From positions 337,478 through 401,477 of the forward strand of contig NZ_PHUF01000005.1 of NCBI RefSeq assembly GCF_002813245.1: a DNA stretch of 64,000 nt. The letters run 5' to 3'. Within the stretch, counting starts at the first letter, position 1, and the number at the start of each line of letters is the position of its first letter. The position numbers and the translations under genes were made by a program. The DNA comes from Novosphingobium kunmingense. Lineage in GTDB: Bacteria > Pseudomonadota > Alphaproteobacteria > Sphingomonadales > Sphingomonadaceae. The notes beneath the pieces are model-generated. The model was not told the DNA's origin. It did no database searches and saw nothing but the letters and a program-made list of their open reading frames with translations. Of the stretch, positions 14,921-24,825 are shown one piece after another.

Positions 14921-16122
14921 TGCCCACCTCCGAGGACCAGATCACGTGTCACCAGCACCCGGACGGGGAAGCCGGGCCGGACGGTCAGCGTCGGTCGGAC
15001 GTTGAGCTCGCGGCTCACGACCTGCTCGCCCGCACGATTGACGCTGTCCTGCGTCCCGCGACGGACTGCGCGGGTCAGATCGCCGTCGCTGCCAGCCCCC
15101 AGTTCCGAGCCGACCCCGAGCAAGGTCGAGACCAGCGCCGCCTTGAGTACGCCGCCCCAGTGGTAATTGGTACCATCCTGCAGACCGGCGAACCCGCGCG
15201 CATCGGACGTGGGCTGACGTTCGAGCACGATCGAACGACCATCTGTGAGGATCAACCGGTTCCAGGCAAGCAGGATACGGCTCTGCCCCGAAGAAATGTC
15301 GGCATCGTAATCGCCAATCAGCCGCGAGCCTTGCGGTATCAGCAGAATTCGCCCGGTCGGGCTGTCATAGACGTTCTGGGTGACCTGCGCGGTCACCAGC
15401 CCAGGCAGGTCGGAGCGGATACCCGTGATGAGCGCCGCGGGAATGATCGATCCCGCCTGCAAGATCGAAGGCGATGCCAGACCGATCAGCCGCTCGGCTG
15501 AGACGGTGCGCCGGTCGCTAGCCCGTTCCAGAAACGCCCGCTTGCGTGCGGCGTCGGGCTCCGGCCTGGCCGCAGTCGTTGCAGTTGTAGCTTCGACGGG
15601 AGGTGGAAGTGCGGCAAAGCCCGTACTCCCACTTGCCGGCGAACCACCACCGAAGAACAGGCGACTGCCCCGCGCGGCTTCTCTTTCCCGTTCTGCGCGT
15701 TGCCGGGCGGCATCGGCGGCTACAAGTCTGGGATCGACTGGAGCAACAGGCGGCTGCGCTCCAATTGGCGGAAGGGCGGCCACGTCACCACGACGCTGGG
15801 CGTCGAGGATCGGCTTGCCGAGATCTCCGGGGAGCGGGGGTCCGAGTTTGGGCACCTGACCATAATCCTTGGGCGCACCCGTGAGGTTGTCGGCCACCGC
15901 AACACCATCGGTGTTGTACAGTTCCTCCGCGCCCTTCCGGCCTGCGGGCTGAAGTGCATAGATCAGCGCACCGCTGATCAGTGCAACACCGCAGGCCGAG
16001 GCGATGCCGATGGCTTTGCGCGACAGGCGCATCACGCGCGGCGGATCACCGCGCAGCTTGACCGCGTTTTCAGGGTCGATGGTTGGCGCTTCGGTACGTT
16101 CGTCCTGATCCTCGCTGGTCAT
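14917..16122 (-). CDS. trbI: TrbI/VirB10-like conjugation channel protein
   Basis: A 401-residue VirB10-family protein that spans both membranes of the type IV secretion channel. It has a cytoplasmic N terminus, one membrane segment at about residues 36-58 (AIGIASACGVALISGALIYA), a proline-rich periplasmic linker with PP repeats, and the C-terminal barrel domain (IPQGSRLIGDYDADISSGQS and NYHWGGVLKAALVST). It ends the main trb operon and overlaps trbG and the DUF2274 gene by four bases each. Confidence 0.95.
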   Translation of the reverse strand: MTSEDQDERTEAPTIDPENAVKLRGDPPRVMRLSRKAIGIASACGVALISGALIYALQPAGRKGAEELYNTDGVAVADNLTGAPKDYGQVPKLGPPLPGDLGKPILDAQRRGDVAALPPIGAQPPVAPVDPRLVAADAARQRAEREREAARGSRLFFGGGSPASGSTGFAALPPPVEATTATTAARPEPDAARKRAFLERASDRRTVSAERLIGLASPSILQAGSIIPAALITGIRSDLPGLVTAQVTQNVYDSPTGRILLIPQGSRLIGDYDADISSGQSRILLAWNRLILTDGRSIVLERQPTSDARGFAGLQDGTNYHWGGVLKAALVSTLLGVGSELGAGSDGDLTRAVRRGTQDSVNRAGEQVVSRELNVRPTLTVRPGFPVRVLVTRDLVLGGGQ

Positions 16123-17141
16123 GCCCGCCCCCGCCGATTGGAGGTGATCCGCACCGTCTGTTGGCCCTTGCGTCCGCCAAGCCGCAGCTCGGCACGGGCG
16201 AACAGCCGGTCGACGATCATGTAGCGACCGGAGACCCGGTAATTGACCAACTCGGCTTCGCCTTTGGTGCCGATCACAAACAACGGTGGCAGTTCGCCTT
16301 GCGCGATGGTCTCGGGGAACTCGATGAACACGCGGACCCCGTCATCGAACGCGCGTAGCGGCCGCCAGCCGGGGCGATCGCCGTCGATTGCATAGTGGAA
16401 GTTGAGCGTCGAGAGGTCGATGCCCGTTGCTACCGGTGCGGCGCGATCCGCTGCGGCGCGGACTTGGCGCAGCGCGATCAGCTCGTCTTGCGGATAGGTC
16501 CAGGAAACCGAGGCCATATAGACCGTCGGATTGGCGTGCAGCTCGACATGATAGGTGCGCCGATCGGTGTTGATCACCAGATTGGTCGCGATGTCGGGGC
16601 GGATGGGCTTCACAAGGATGTGGACCCGCGCCAGCGGTCCGCTGCCGCTGACCGTATCGCCGATCATCCAGCGCACCGTGTCGCCGGACGCTACCGGACC
16701 CGAGCCGACCAGCTGCTCGCCTTGCTGCAGCGCGATGTCGGTCACTTGGCCGGGCTTGGCATAGACCTGGTAGAGCGCGCCCTCGGTGTAAGGAAAGACT
16801 TGGATTGCGTTGATGAACCCGGTGCGCTCGGGCTGGACCCGCGCGGCCTCCATTGCCGCTCCCACCCTGTCCTGGAGAGTGGGGCGACTCTGGGACGGGC
16901 GGGAGCGGCCCGCAGCGTGGGGAGGCTTGCGCTGCGGAAAGAGTTTGAGCTGGCCGGGAAGCGGCAGCGGCACGGGGATCGCCACGATTGCCGGATCGGA
17001 ATTGAGCGCCTGCAATACCTCGTTGGGTGCCGCAGGCGATGCAGGTTGGTCCTTGGCCTGCGTGGGGGAGGCAAGCGCCGTACTCGCGGCGAGCAAAGCG
17101 ACGACGACGCGGCCGTTTGCCGCTGAAAATTTGCTGATCAT
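16119..17141 (-). CDS. trbG: TrbG/VirB9-like conjugation protein
   Basis: A 340-residue VirB9-type periplasmic protein of the outer-membrane core complex. ATG 17141 begins a signal peptide (MISKFSAANGRVVVALLAAS, cleavage near TQA). The conserved C-terminal part includes HYAIDGDRPGWRPLRAFDDG and TKGEAELVNYRVSGRYMIVD. The longer open frame upstream is not homologous. The start overlaps the trbF stop (ATGA). Confidence 0.93.
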   Translation of the reverse strand: MISKFSAANGRVVVALLAASTALASPTQAKDQPASPAAPNEVLQALNSDPAIVAIPVPLPLPGQLKLFPQRKPPHAAGRSRPSQSRPTLQDRVGAAMEAARVQPERTGFINAIQVFPYTEGALYQVYAKPGQVTDIALQQGEQLVGSGPVASGDTVRWMIGDTVSGSGPLARVHILVKPIRPDIATNLVINTDRRTYHVELHANPTVYMASVSWTYPQDELIALRQVRAAADRAAPVATGIDLSTLNFHYAIDGDRPGWRPLRAFDDGVRVFIEFPETIAQGELPPLFVIGTKGEAELVNYRVSGRYMIVDRLFARAELRLGGRKGQQTVRITSNRRGRA

Positions 17142-17821
17142 GATCCGAGCTCCTTCGACCAGTTGATGGCGTTGACGAAGATGCCGAGCGGGTTCTTGCG
17201 CAGGGCATCGGGTGTGCGGGGGGTCTGGACGACGATGGTCAGGATCGCGGTCCAGCGGCTCGTTTCGGCAAGGCTGCCGTCGCGGTAGCGGCGCTCGACC
17301 CACGCGACGCGGAAGCTGGTCGGCGAGGCGCGGATCACGCTGGTGACGTCGACACCGACCTGTTCCCGCCCGATCAGAGCGAACGGATCGTTGGTCCGCG
17401 CGTAATCGTTGAGCGCAAGCGCGCCTTTGTCGGTGGCGAAGTCGTAGGCGCGCAGCCAGTTCTGCCGAAGCACGATTGGATCGTCGGGCACGGCGCGAAC
17501 CTGCTCGATGAACCGCGCCAGATGGAATGCGACCTGCGGGTCCGAAGGCGTGTAACCGCTATCGGCGGGGGCGACTGCCTGTGCCTCGCCGAGCTTGTCG
17601 ACCTGGACCACCCAGGGGATGATCGATCCGCGCGCGCCTTGCCAAATGATCCCGCCAGTCAGGCAAGTCGAAAGACCCAGCGCGCTAAAGAAGGCGAGCC
17701 GCCAGCTCCTGGCCTGGACGCGGGCTGAGCCGATCCGATCATCCCAGACCTGCGCGGCGCGCTGGTAGGGCGTTTCGGGTTCGGGGGTCTTGCCGTAGCG
17801 GATCGAGGGTCGTCGGAACAT
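17138..17821 (-). CDS. trbF: TrbF/VirB8-like conjugation protein
   Basis: A 227-residue VirB8-type inner-membrane protein. It has a short cytoplasmic N terminus (MFRRPSIRYGKTPEPETPYQ), one membrane segment at about residues 42-64 (LAFFSALGLSTCLTGGIIW), and a periplasmic NTF2-like domain with DYARTNDPFALIGREQVGVD. ATG 17821 is six bases after the trbL stop. It assembles the secretion channel with TrbG and TrbI. Confidence 0.93.
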   Translation of the reverse strand: MFRRPSIRYGKTPEPETPYQRAAQVWDDRIGSARVQARSWRLAFFSALGLSTCLTGGIIWQGARGSIIPWVVQVDKLGEAQAVAPADSGYTPSDPQVAFHLARFIEQVRAVPDDPIVLRQNWLRAYDFATDKGALALNDYARTNDPFALIGREQVGVDVTSVIRASPTSFRVAWVERRYRDGSLAETSRWTAILTIVVQTPRTPDALRKNPLGIFVNAINWSKELGS

Positions 17822-17826
17822 GGCAA

Positions 17827-19155
17827 TCAGTCCTTTTCGGAAGTGTCGATGGAAGCCCCGCCGCCGTGGCTGTCGCCAGACTTGAGCGTGTGGGCGGCAA
17901 GTGTTGCGGTGTGGGCGATGGTCTGCCGATCCTTCATCGCCTTGGCCCATGCGGGCTGCCCCTGGTCGGCATCGGCAGGTGGCTTGGCCGGCGTATTGGG
18001 TCCGGGGGTGCCAGAAGACGTGATACTGCCGCCGGTGTTGGTGATCGCGGCGCGGCTGCCCTCGCGGAACGATTGCTTCATGCCGTCGCCTGCCTTGCGC
18101 AGCGGCGAGGTCGCAGCACCGACAGCGGCATCGCCAACTGCGGCCATGCCGGAGCCGACTGCGGACGAACCTGATTTGCCTGCCGAGCCGAGCGCATAGG
18201 CCATGGTCGCACCGCCTGCGGCTCGCGAGGTTCCGTGCGCGACGTTGGATGCGGCACTGGCGACCGCGCCGCCTGCCATCCGCGCTCCGGCAACCGCGCC
18301 GGCAGCAGCACCGCCAGCAAGCAGCGCGGTTCCCGCGGCGGCACCTGCTCCCAGCTGCGGCCCGCCCGAGACGATGCCATTGGCAATACCGGGGCCGAAG
18401 ATGCCGAGCCCGAGCAGCGCCAGGCTGGCGAGCACGATCGACAGCGCGTCTTCGATGGTCGGCTCACCCGAGATGGCGCTGGTGAACTCGGTAAAGATGG
18501 TCGAGCCGATGCCGACGATTACCGCAAGCACCAGGACCTTGATGCCGGAGGAAACGACATTGCCGAGCACCCGTTCGGCCATGAACGCGGTCTTGCCGAA
18601 CAGCCCGAACGGGATCAGCACGAACCCGCAGAGCGTGGTCAGCTTGAACTCGATCAGGGTGATGAACAGCTGGATCGCAAGAATGAAGAAGGCGATGATC
18701 ACGATCGCCCAGGCCAGCAGCAGGATGATGATCTGGAGGAAGTTCTCGAAGAAGCTGACGAAGCCCATCAGGTCCGAGATCGCCTCGATCAGCGGCTGCG
18801 CCGCATCGAGGCCGACCTGTGCGACCCGGCCCGGTTGCAGCAGTTCGGCGGCGGTGAACCCGGTGCCGCTGGCCTTGAGGCCGAGACCGGCGAAGCTCTC
18901 GAAGACGATCCGCGCGAGGTTGTTCCAGTTGCCGATGATGTAGGCGAACACGCCAACGAACAGCGTTTTTTTGACGAGCCGCGCCAGCACGTCGTCCGCC
19001 TCGCCCCAAGACCAAAACAGCGCGGCCAGCGTCACGTCGATCACGATCAGGGTTGTCGCGATGAACGCGACCTCGCCCGAAAGCAGGCCAAATCCGCTGT
19101 CGATGTAGCGCGAGAAGATGTCGAGGAAGCGGTCGACGACGCCGGTGCCACCCAT
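17827..19155 (-). CDS. trbL: TrbL/VirB6-like polytopic membrane protein
   Basis: A 442-residue P-type transfer protein. About six membrane segments lie between residues 25 and 260 (for example FIATTLIVIDVTLAALFWSW and IIILLLAWAIVIIAFFIL). A long Ala/Gly-rich C-terminal tail follows, with many GG and AA repeats and a proline/glutamine end. ATG 19155 was chosen because upstream codons are not conserved. It starts one base beyond the trbK-like stop. Confidence 0.93.
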   Translation of the reverse strand: MGGTGVVDRFLDIFSRYIDSGFGLLSGEVAFIATTLIVIDVTLAALFWSWGEADDVLARLVKKTLFVGVFAYIIGNWNNLARIVFESFAGLGLKASGTGFTAAELLQPGRVAQVGLDAAQPLIEAISDLMGFVSFFENFLQIIILLLAWAIVIIAFFILAIQLFITLIEFKLTTLCGFVLIPFGLFGKTAFMAERVLGNVVSSGIKVLVLAVIVGIGSTIFTEFTSAISGEPTIEDALSIVLASLALLGLGIFGPGIANGIVSGGPQLGAGAAAGTALLAGGAAAGAVAGARMAGGAVASAASNVAHGTSRAAGGATMAYALGSAGKSGSSAVGSGMAAVGDAAVGAATSPLRKAGDGMKQSFREGSRAAITNTGGSITSSGTPGPNTPAKPPADADQGQPAWAKAMKDRQTIAHTATLAAHTLKSGDSHGGGASIDTSEKD

Positions 19156-19156
19156 G

Positions 19157-19492
19157 TCAGAGGCCCTTTTCTGGTTGGGGTTCGGATGACGGCGCCGGAG
19201 TCGGCGCCGCACTCGGATCGACGGCGGCTTCGCTCACGTCGCTCTCGACCCCAAGGAACCGCCGCCGCTTCTCGGCCCAGGCCGCGCGGCAGTCGGGCGA
19301 AGACAGCGCAATCTCGCCCATCGCCGCGCAGGCGCGCAGTTGGCCGGGAAGCGGATCGCCGTCCGGCTCGAACACCGTAATCACTTCCGGCAGCGGCTCG
19401 GGGCGCTCTTCGCGCAGCTGGAGCACGGACATGGTCAGCGCGATGGCGACGAACGCCCCGGCTCCGATCCGCGCGAAGAGCTTGGTGTCCAT
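19157..19492 (-). CDS. trbK: TrbK-like putative entry-exclusion protein
   Basis: A 111-residue protein of the TrbK-alt type found between trbJ and trbL. It has one N-terminal membrane segment (LFARIGAGAFVAIALTMSVL), a CAAMGEIALSSPDCRAAWAEKRRRF block with two cysteines that could form a disulphide, and a disordered Pro/Ala/Ser-rich tail. Proteins at this position are thought to block entry of a second copy of the same element. This role is assigned by position and pattern. Confidence 0.82.
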   Translation of the reverse strand: MDTKLFARIGAGAFVAIALTMSVLQLREERPEPLPEVITVFEPDGDPLPGQLRACAAMGEIALSSPDCRAAWAEKRRRFLGVESDVSEAAVDPSAAPTPAPSSEPQPEKGL

Positions 19493-19496
19493 CGCC

Positions 19497-20255
19497 TCAG
19501 TTCCGGAACATCTGGGCGGTGGTCGGGACATAGCCGCGTCCTGGCGCTAGGAAGCGGCGGAGCTGCTCACGGGCCTGCGCCTTGGCAGCAGCGGCGTTAG
19601 CGGCATCGAGCGACTGCGCGCGGCCGAGGCTGGCGACGGTCGCGGTCAGGTCGGCGAGCTGCTGCGCCTGAAGCGCGAGCAGCTGGTTTCCAGCCTGGGC
19701 GGCCTGCAGCGCACCGGTCGCCGACTGGCTCGCGGTAACGAGGCTCTGCACCGCCGTGCGAGCGCCTTCGATGTTGCTGACCGCACCTGCCTGTACCTTG
19801 AGCGCATCTTCGAACGCGGCGACGCTATTGCGCCAGCGTTCCTCGGCACCCTGGACCATGGCGCGCTGGCTGCCGGTCAGGTCGACGTCCTTGTACTGCC
19901 GCCCGAACTCGCGTTCAATCGCCTGTACATCGAACGAGATGCGCTGGGCCTGCGCCAGCAACTGTTGGGTCTGGCGAATCTGCGCCTGGAGCGGTTCGAG
20001 CATGGTCAGCGGCAACGACTGGAGGTTGCGTGCCTCGTTGATCAGCGAAGTCGCCTGGTTCTGCAGCTGACGGATCTGGTTGTTGATCTGCTCGAGCGTG
20101 CGCGCCGCCGTCAGGATGTTCTGCGAGTAGTTCGAGGGATCGTAAACGATCCCGCCGAACTGGGCATAGGCAGGTGCTGGAACCAGCGCGGTGACGGTGA
20201 TCGACAGCACAGCCGCGCCAGCGGCGAGCAGATCACGGATACGGGGGGACTTCAT
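19497..20255 (-). CDS. trbJ: TrbJ/VirB5-like conjugation protein
   Basis: A 252-residue secreted protein of the VirB5 type, related to the minor pilus tip. It has a signal peptide (cleavage near APAYAQ), the FGGIVYDPSNYSQNILTAAR motif and a long coiled-coil-like helical region. AAGGAG is eight bases upstream of ATG 20255 but only two from the earlier ATG at 20261, so the later start is preferred. It follows trbE almost directly. Confidence 0.93.
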   Translation of the reverse strand: MKSPRIRDLLAAGAAVLSITVTALVPAPAYAQFGGIVYDPSNYSQNILTAARTLEQINNQIRQLQNQATSLINEARNLQSLPLTMLEPLQAQIRQTQQLLAQAQRISFDVQAIEREFGRQYKDVDLTGSQRAMVQGAEERWRNSVAAFEDALKVQAGAVSNIEGARTAVQSLVTASQSATGALQAAQAGNQLLALQAQQLADLTATVASLGRAQSLDAANAAAAKAQAREQLRRFLAPGRGYVPTTAQMFRN

Positions 20256-20260
20256 GGGCA

Positions 20261-22717
20261 TTACTCCTTGGGTTGGCCCAATTGGGCGGGGGGAATGGGA
20301 TCGGGGGACGGGAGCATGTCGGCGGCCCAGGCGAGGCCGCGGTGGCGCAGCCAGGCAGCGGCGAAGCCCGCCGTTCCGTGTGCTTCGGTCAGTTCGGCAA
20401 TCGCCAGTTGGTCGGTCTTCGACGATGTGGCGGTATAGGCGAGCGCCACTTCGCCGAGGCCCAGCTCGAACAGCCGGTTGCCGCGCGCCGACTGGCAGTA
20501 ATAGTCGCGCTTGGGCGTCGCCCGCGCGACGATCTCGATCTGCCGGTCGTTAAGCCCGAAGCGGCGGTAGATCGACAGAATCTGCGGCTCGACCGCACGC
20601 TCATTGGGCAGGAAGATGCGGGTCGGGCAGCTTTCGATGATGGCGGGCGCGATCGCGCTGGTCTCGATGTCGGCGAGGCTCTGGGTCGCAAACACCACGC
20701 TCGCGTTCTTCTTGCGCAGCGTCTTGAGCCATTCGCGCAGCTGCGCGGCGAAAGCCGGGCTGTCGAGCACCAGCCAGCCCTCGTCGATGATGATCATCGT
20801 CGGCGAGCCGTCGAGCCGGCCCTCAATGCGGTGGAACAGGTAGGACAGCACCGCAGGCGCGGCCGCTGAGCCGGTGAGGCCTTCGGTCTCGAATGCCTGA
20901 AAGCTTGCTTCGCCGAGATGCTCGACTTCGGCATCAAGCAGCCGCCCGAACGGCCCGCCGATGCAGTAGGGGGCCAGCGCCTGCTTCAAAGCCTGCGACT
21001 GGAGCAGCACGGCCAAGCCGGTAAACGTTCGCTCGGCGATGGGTGCGGTCGCAAGCGAAGTCAGCGCCGACCAGAGATGCTCCTTGGTAACCGGATCGAC
21101 CGTCACGCCTTCGGACGTGAGGATCGCCTGGAGCCATTCCGCCGCCCAGTTGCGCTCGGCCGACTCGTCGATCCGCGCGAGCGGTTGCAGCAGGACTGCA
21201 CCAGCACTGTCCTCGGCAAGACTGGTGCCGAGATCCTGCCAGTCGCCGCCGCAGGCAATTGCGGCGGCACGGATCGAGCCGCCGAAATCGAAGGCGAAGA
21301 CCTGAGCGCGTTCGTAGCGCCGGAACTGCAATGCCATCAGCGCCAGCAGCACCGACTTGCCCGCACCGGTCGGGCCGACGATCAGCGTATGGCCGACATC
21401 GCCGACATGGAGTGAAAACCGGAACGGTGTCGAACCTTCGGTCCGCGCATAGAAGAGCGGAGGGGCGCGGAAATGTTCGTCTCCTTCCGGCCCGGCCCAC
21501 ACGGCTGAGAGAGGGATCATGTGGGCCAGGTTGAGCGTGGAAATCGGCGGTGTGCGGACATTGGCGTAGACATGGCCGGGGAGCGAGCCGAGCCAGGCTT
21601 CGACCGCGTTCATGCCTTCGACGATCACGGTGAAGTCGCGGCCCTGAATGACCTTCTCGACCAGCCGCAGCTTTTCGGCCGCGAGCGAAGGATCCTCGTC
21701 CCAGACGGTGACCGTGGCAGTGACATAGGCCTGGCCGACATGATCGGCTCCGAGCTCCTGCAACGCGGCATCGGCGTCGGCGGCCTTGTTCGAGGCATCG
21801 CTGTCGAGCAGCGTTGATGCCTCGTTTGTCATCACCTCCTTGAGGATCGCTGCGACCGACTTGCGTTTGGCGAACCATTGCCGCCGGATCTTTGCCGTCA
21901 GCTTGGTCGCATCAGTCTTGTCCAACATCACCGCACGGGTCGACCAGCGATAGGCGAAAGCGAGCCGGTTGAGTTCGTCGAGCAGGCCCGGGAATGTCGC
22001 GCTTGGGAATCCTACGACGGTCAGCGTGCGCAGATGCGCACGGCCAAGACGCGGTTCGAGCCCCCCGGTGAGCGACTCATCGGCCAGCAACGCGTCGAGA
22101 TGCATCGGGGTTTCCGGAACACGGACCCGATGGCTGCGAGTTGAGATGCAGCTGTGAAGGTAGGTCAGCGTCTCGCTGTCATCGAGCCAGGCGACCTCAG
22201 GCACGAAGCCCTCGATCAGGCGCAACAGCCGTTCGGTGCGGTCGATGAAGAGGTCGAGCAGTTCCTTGGGGTTGATGCCTTTCTCGGCCTTGCCCTCGTA
22301 GAGCCAACTTTCGGCGCGCGCCGCGTCCTCGGCGGGCGGCATCCACAGCAGCGTCAGGAAGTAGCCGCTCTCAAAATGCGAGCCTTCTTCGGCAAATTGC
22401 GCCGCGCGTTCGCGCTCGACCAGTGCAGAAGCGGGATCAGGAAAATCGCTATCGGGATAATCCGGCGCCGGGCGGCGCACCGCCTCGACGAAGATCGCCC
22501 AGCCCGAACCCAGCCGCCGCAGCGCGCTGTTGAGCCGCGCAGTCGTCGCGATCAGTTCGGCAGGGGTGGCGCTGTCGAGATCGGGACCGCGAAAGCGGGC
22601 CGAGCGCTGGAAGCTGCCATCCTTGTTGAGCACCACGCCGGGGGAGACCAGCGCCGCCCAGGGCAGGAAGTCCGCGAGCCGGTCGGCCTTGTTCCTGTAT
22701 TCGCGAAGCGAGAGCAT
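20261..22717 (-). CDS. trbE: TrbE/VirB4-like conjugation ATPase
   Basis: An 818-residue VirB4-family ATPase that powers pilus assembly and DNA transfer at the inner membrane. The Walker A motif VGPTGAGKSVLL is near residue 450. Walker B is in TMIIIDEGWLVLDSP (about residue 645), followed by VVFATQSLADIE. The N-terminal region (SFQRSARFRGPDLDSATPAE) is typical of TrbE. It lies between trbD (four-base gap) and trbJ. Confidence 0.96.
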   Translation of the reverse strand: MLSLREYRNKADRLADFLPWAALVSPGVVLNKDGSFQRSARFRGPDLDSATPAELIATTARLNSALRRLGSGWAIFVEAVRRPAPDYPDSDFPDPASALVERERAAQFAEEGSHFESGYFLTLLWMPPAEDAARAESWLYEGKAEKGINPKELLDLFIDRTERLLRLIEGFVPEVAWLDDSETLTYLHSCISTRSHRVRVPETPMHLDALLADESLTGGLEPRLGRAHLRTLTVVGFPSATFPGLLDELNRLAFAYRWSTRAVMLDKTDATKLTAKIRRQWFAKRKSVAAILKEVMTNEASTLLDSDASNKAADADAALQELGADHVGQAYVTATVTVWDEDPSLAAEKLRLVEKVIQGRDFTVIVEGMNAVEAWLGSLPGHVYANVRTPPISTLNLAHMIPLSAVWAGPEGDEHFRAPPLFYARTEGSTPFRFSLHVGDVGHTLIVGPTGAGKSVLLALMALQFRRYERAQVFAFDFGGSIRAAAIACGGDWQDLGTSLAEDSAGAVLLQPLARIDESAERNWAAEWLQAILTSEGVTVDPVTKEHLWSALTSLATAPIAERTFTGLAVLLQSQALKQALAPYCIGGPFGRLLDAEVEHLGEASFQAFETEGLTGSAAAPAVLSYLFHRIEGRLDGSPTMIIIDEGWLVLDSPAFAAQLREWLKTLRKKNASVVFATQSLADIETSAIAPAIIESCPTRIFLPNERAVEPQILSIYRRFGLNDRQIEIVARATPKRDYYCQSARGNRLFELGLGEVALAYTATSSKTDQLAIAELTEAHGTAGFAAAWLRHRGLAWAADMLPSPDPIPPAQLGQPKE

Positions 22718-22721
22718 GGCC

Positions 22722-22997
22722 TCAGACCCTCAGATAGGTTGGAAAGCGCAGATGGCGCCTTGCGACATCGACGAATTGGGGATCGCGCCGCGCCGCCCAG
22801 ACCGAGACCATGTGGCCCAGCGCGAAAATCACGACGCCGGCGATCCACAGGCGCAGTCCAAGTCCAATCGCAGCGGCCAGCGTCGCATTGGCGATCGCCA
22901 GCCCGCGGGGCGCGCCGCCAAGCAGGATATGCTCGGTCAGCGCGCGGTGAACGGGCACCACATATCCGGCGACAGCTTCGGGCGGCGCGGTCTCCAT
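22722..22997 (-). CDS. trbD: TrbD/VirB3-like conjugation protein
   Basis: A 91-residue inner-membrane protein of the VirB3 type. It contains VVPVHRALTEHILLGGAPRG followed by two closely spaced hydrophobic segments (about residues 32-68) and the conserved ending DPQFVDVARRHLRFPTYLRV. The ATG overlaps the trbC stop. It works with TrbE in pilus biogenesis. Confidence 0.92.
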   Translation of the reverse strand: METAPPEAVAGYVVPVHRALTEHILLGGAPRGLAIANATLAAAIGLGLRLWIAGVVIFALGHMVSVWAARRDPQFVDVARRHLRFPTYLRV

Positions 22998-23329
22998 CAG
23001 ACCAGCGCTCCGCCGCCGAACGAGAAGAACGACAGGAAGAAGGACGAGGCGGCAAACGCGATCGACAGGCCGAACACGATCTGAACCATCCGACGCGCGC
23101 CGCCTGAGGTATCGCCGAACGCGAGCGCAAGGCCGGTCGCAATGATGATCATGACCGCGACGATCTTGGCGACCGGGCCCTGGATGGATTCGAGGATCGA
23201 CTGCAGCGGCGCTTCCCACGGCATCGACGAACCAGCCGCATGGGCGGGGGTGGCTACGGAAAGGGCAACGAAGCCGCCGAGCATGGCAGCGGACAGGCGG
23301 GCGCGGGCGCGCGAAATGCTCTGGATCAC
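22997..23329 (-). CDS. trbC: TrbC/VirB2-like pilin
   Basis: A 110-residue pilin precursor. A long signal peptide ends near ATPAHAAG. The mature part has two hydrophobic helices (KIVAVMIIIATGLALAFG and MVQIVFGLSIAFAASSFF) separated by a short positive loop, as in VirB2/TrbC pilins. It overlaps trbB upstream and trbD downstream. TrbC pilins are often cyclised by the TraF-type peptidase; a candidate for that enzyme is at 53563-54141. Confidence 0.93.
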   Translation of the reverse strand: MIQSISRARARLSAAMLGGFVALSVATPAHAAGSSMPWEAPLQSILESIQGPVAKIVAVMIIIATGLALAFGDTSGGARRMVQIVFGLSIAFAASSFFLSFFSFGGGALV

Positions 23330-24309
23330 GAAAAGACTCCTTTGGCTTGGGGGGTGATGGGAAGAATCTGGTAGTCGCCTCGGCCATCGAGCCCGGTGAC
23401 CTGTGCGAGCTCTGCGAGCCGCCGACCGGTGCCGTCACGGACCAGTACGGCGATGACATTGATGGTTTCGGCGATGAGCGCGCGCGGCACGGTGACCACG
23501 CTTTCCTGGATGAGCTGTTCCATGCGCCGCAGCGTGCCGAGCGCAGATCCGGCATGGATCGTGCCGACCCCGCCGGGATGACCGGTGCCCCAGGCCTTCA
23601 GCAGGTCGAGCGCTTCCGCGCCGCGCACCTCGCCAATAGGAATGCGGTCAGGCCGTAGCCGCAGGGCAGAGCGGACCAGGTCTGAGAGAGTCGCAACGCC
23701 GTCCTTGGTGCGCAATGATACGAGGTTGGGCGCAGCGCATTGCAGCTCGCGGGTGTCCTCGATCAGGACCACGCGGTCGTCGGTTTTGGCGACCTCAGCG
23801 AGCAGCGCATTGGTGAGTGTGGTCTTGCCGGTCGATGTGCCGCCAGCGACCAGGATGTTCTTGCGGCTAGCAACGGCGGCAATCAGCGCCTCGGCCTGCC
23901 ACCCGGACATGATTTCAGCCGCGACATAGTCCGCAAGCGTGAATACCGCGACGGCAGGCTTGCGGATCGCGAAGCTCGGCGCGGCCACGACCGGCGGCAA
24001 CAGCCCCTCGAACCGCTCCCCCGTATCGGGAAGCTCCGCCGAGACCCGCGGCGCCTTGGCATGGACCTCGGCCCCGACATGGTGCGCGACCAGGCGGATT
24101 ATCCGCTCGCCATCGGCAGCGGACATTCCGCTCCCCGTATCGGCGATCCCGGCTCCCAGCCGGTCGATCCACAGCCGCCCGTCGGGATTGAGCATGACCT
24201 CGATCACCGAAGCGTCTTCAAGCCACGCAGTGATCTCCGGCCCGAGCGCCGTGCGCAGCATGCGCGCGCCGCGCGACGATACTGGCGATTGGATTGGGAT
24301 GACGCTCAT
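23326..24309 (-). CDS. trbB: TrbB/VirB11-like secretion ATPase
   Basis: A 327-residue hexameric VirB11-family ATPase at the cytoplasmic face of the channel. Walker A is GGTSTGKT (residues 156-163); [12 protein letters not shown] and [20 protein letters not shown] are the Asp/Walker B and His boxes. AGGAGG lies seven bases upstream of ATG 24309, which decides against the longer frame. It is the first trb gene, 135 bases after the CopG-like gene. Confidence 0.96.
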   Translation of the reverse strand: MSVIPIQSPVSSRGARMLRTALGPEITAWLEDASVIEVMLNPDGRLWIDRLGAGIADTGSGMSAADGERIIRLVAHHVGAEVHAKAPRVSAELPDTGERFEGLLPPVVAAPSFAIRKPAVAVFTLADYVAAEIMSGWQAEALIAAVASRKNILVAGGTSTGKTTLTNALLAEVAKTDDRVVLIEDTRELQCAAPNLVSLRTKDGVATLSDLVRSALRLRPDRIPIGEVRGAEALDLLKAWGTGHPGGVGTIHAGSALGTLRRMEQLIQESVVTVPRALIAETINVIAVLVRDGTGRRLAELAQVTGLDGRGDYQILPITPQAKGVFS

Positions 24310-24444
24310 GACTTGCCTCCTGTGAGCGGGGCAACCGACCATCGGCTGGGCCCGCGAGGCAGATCAAAAGGACATCAGAATGCCGGAAGGCAACACCTTG
24401 ATTGGTTCGGCGTATTGCGGCGCAAAGCGAGAAAGGAATGGCGG

Positions 24445-24825
24445 TTAGCCGGCCAACCGCTCTTTGCCATCCAATCGCCGGCTAAGCGCCTGAACAAAGC
24501 TGTCGTACCGATCTTTGCCCTTGGCTTGGGCGGCTGCACTAGCCGCATCCGGCAGCGGTGGGTTGGCCGTAAGCCAGGAACGCACGAATAGCGCCAAAGC
24601 TTCATTGCCAACCTCAACACTGCGATCAAGCAACTCAAGCTGGCGCACGACACGGTCAATCCTACGACTAAGGGCGGCTTCCATCCGCTCCGACCCGTCG
24701 GGCGACAGGAACGATACCAGTGCGGCTTCCACGACTTCTGCCTGGGAGACCCGACGACGTATCGCCATTTCGGCCAGTTGGCTTGCAACCTCCGGCGATA
24801 AACGGAATGTGTGCTTCGATTTCAC
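24445..24825 (-). CDS. CopG-like ribbon-helix-helix protein
   Basis: A 126-residue protein with an N-terminal ribbon-helix-helix (KHTFRLSPEVASQLAEMAIR and VSQAEVVEAALVSFL, about residues 4-42) and a helical C-terminal part. Its start overlaps the traG stop, and it precedes trbB. A CopG-like gene at this point is standard in this element family. It probably represses the traG or trb promoters; the 135-base gap after it could hold the trb promoter. Confidence 0.85.
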   Translation of the reverse strand: MKSKHTFRLSPEVASQLAEMAIRRRVSQAEVVEAALVSFLSPDGSERMEAALSRRIDRVVRQLELLDRSVEVGNEALALFVRSWLTANPPLPDAASAAAQAKGKDRYDSFVQALSRRLDGKERLAG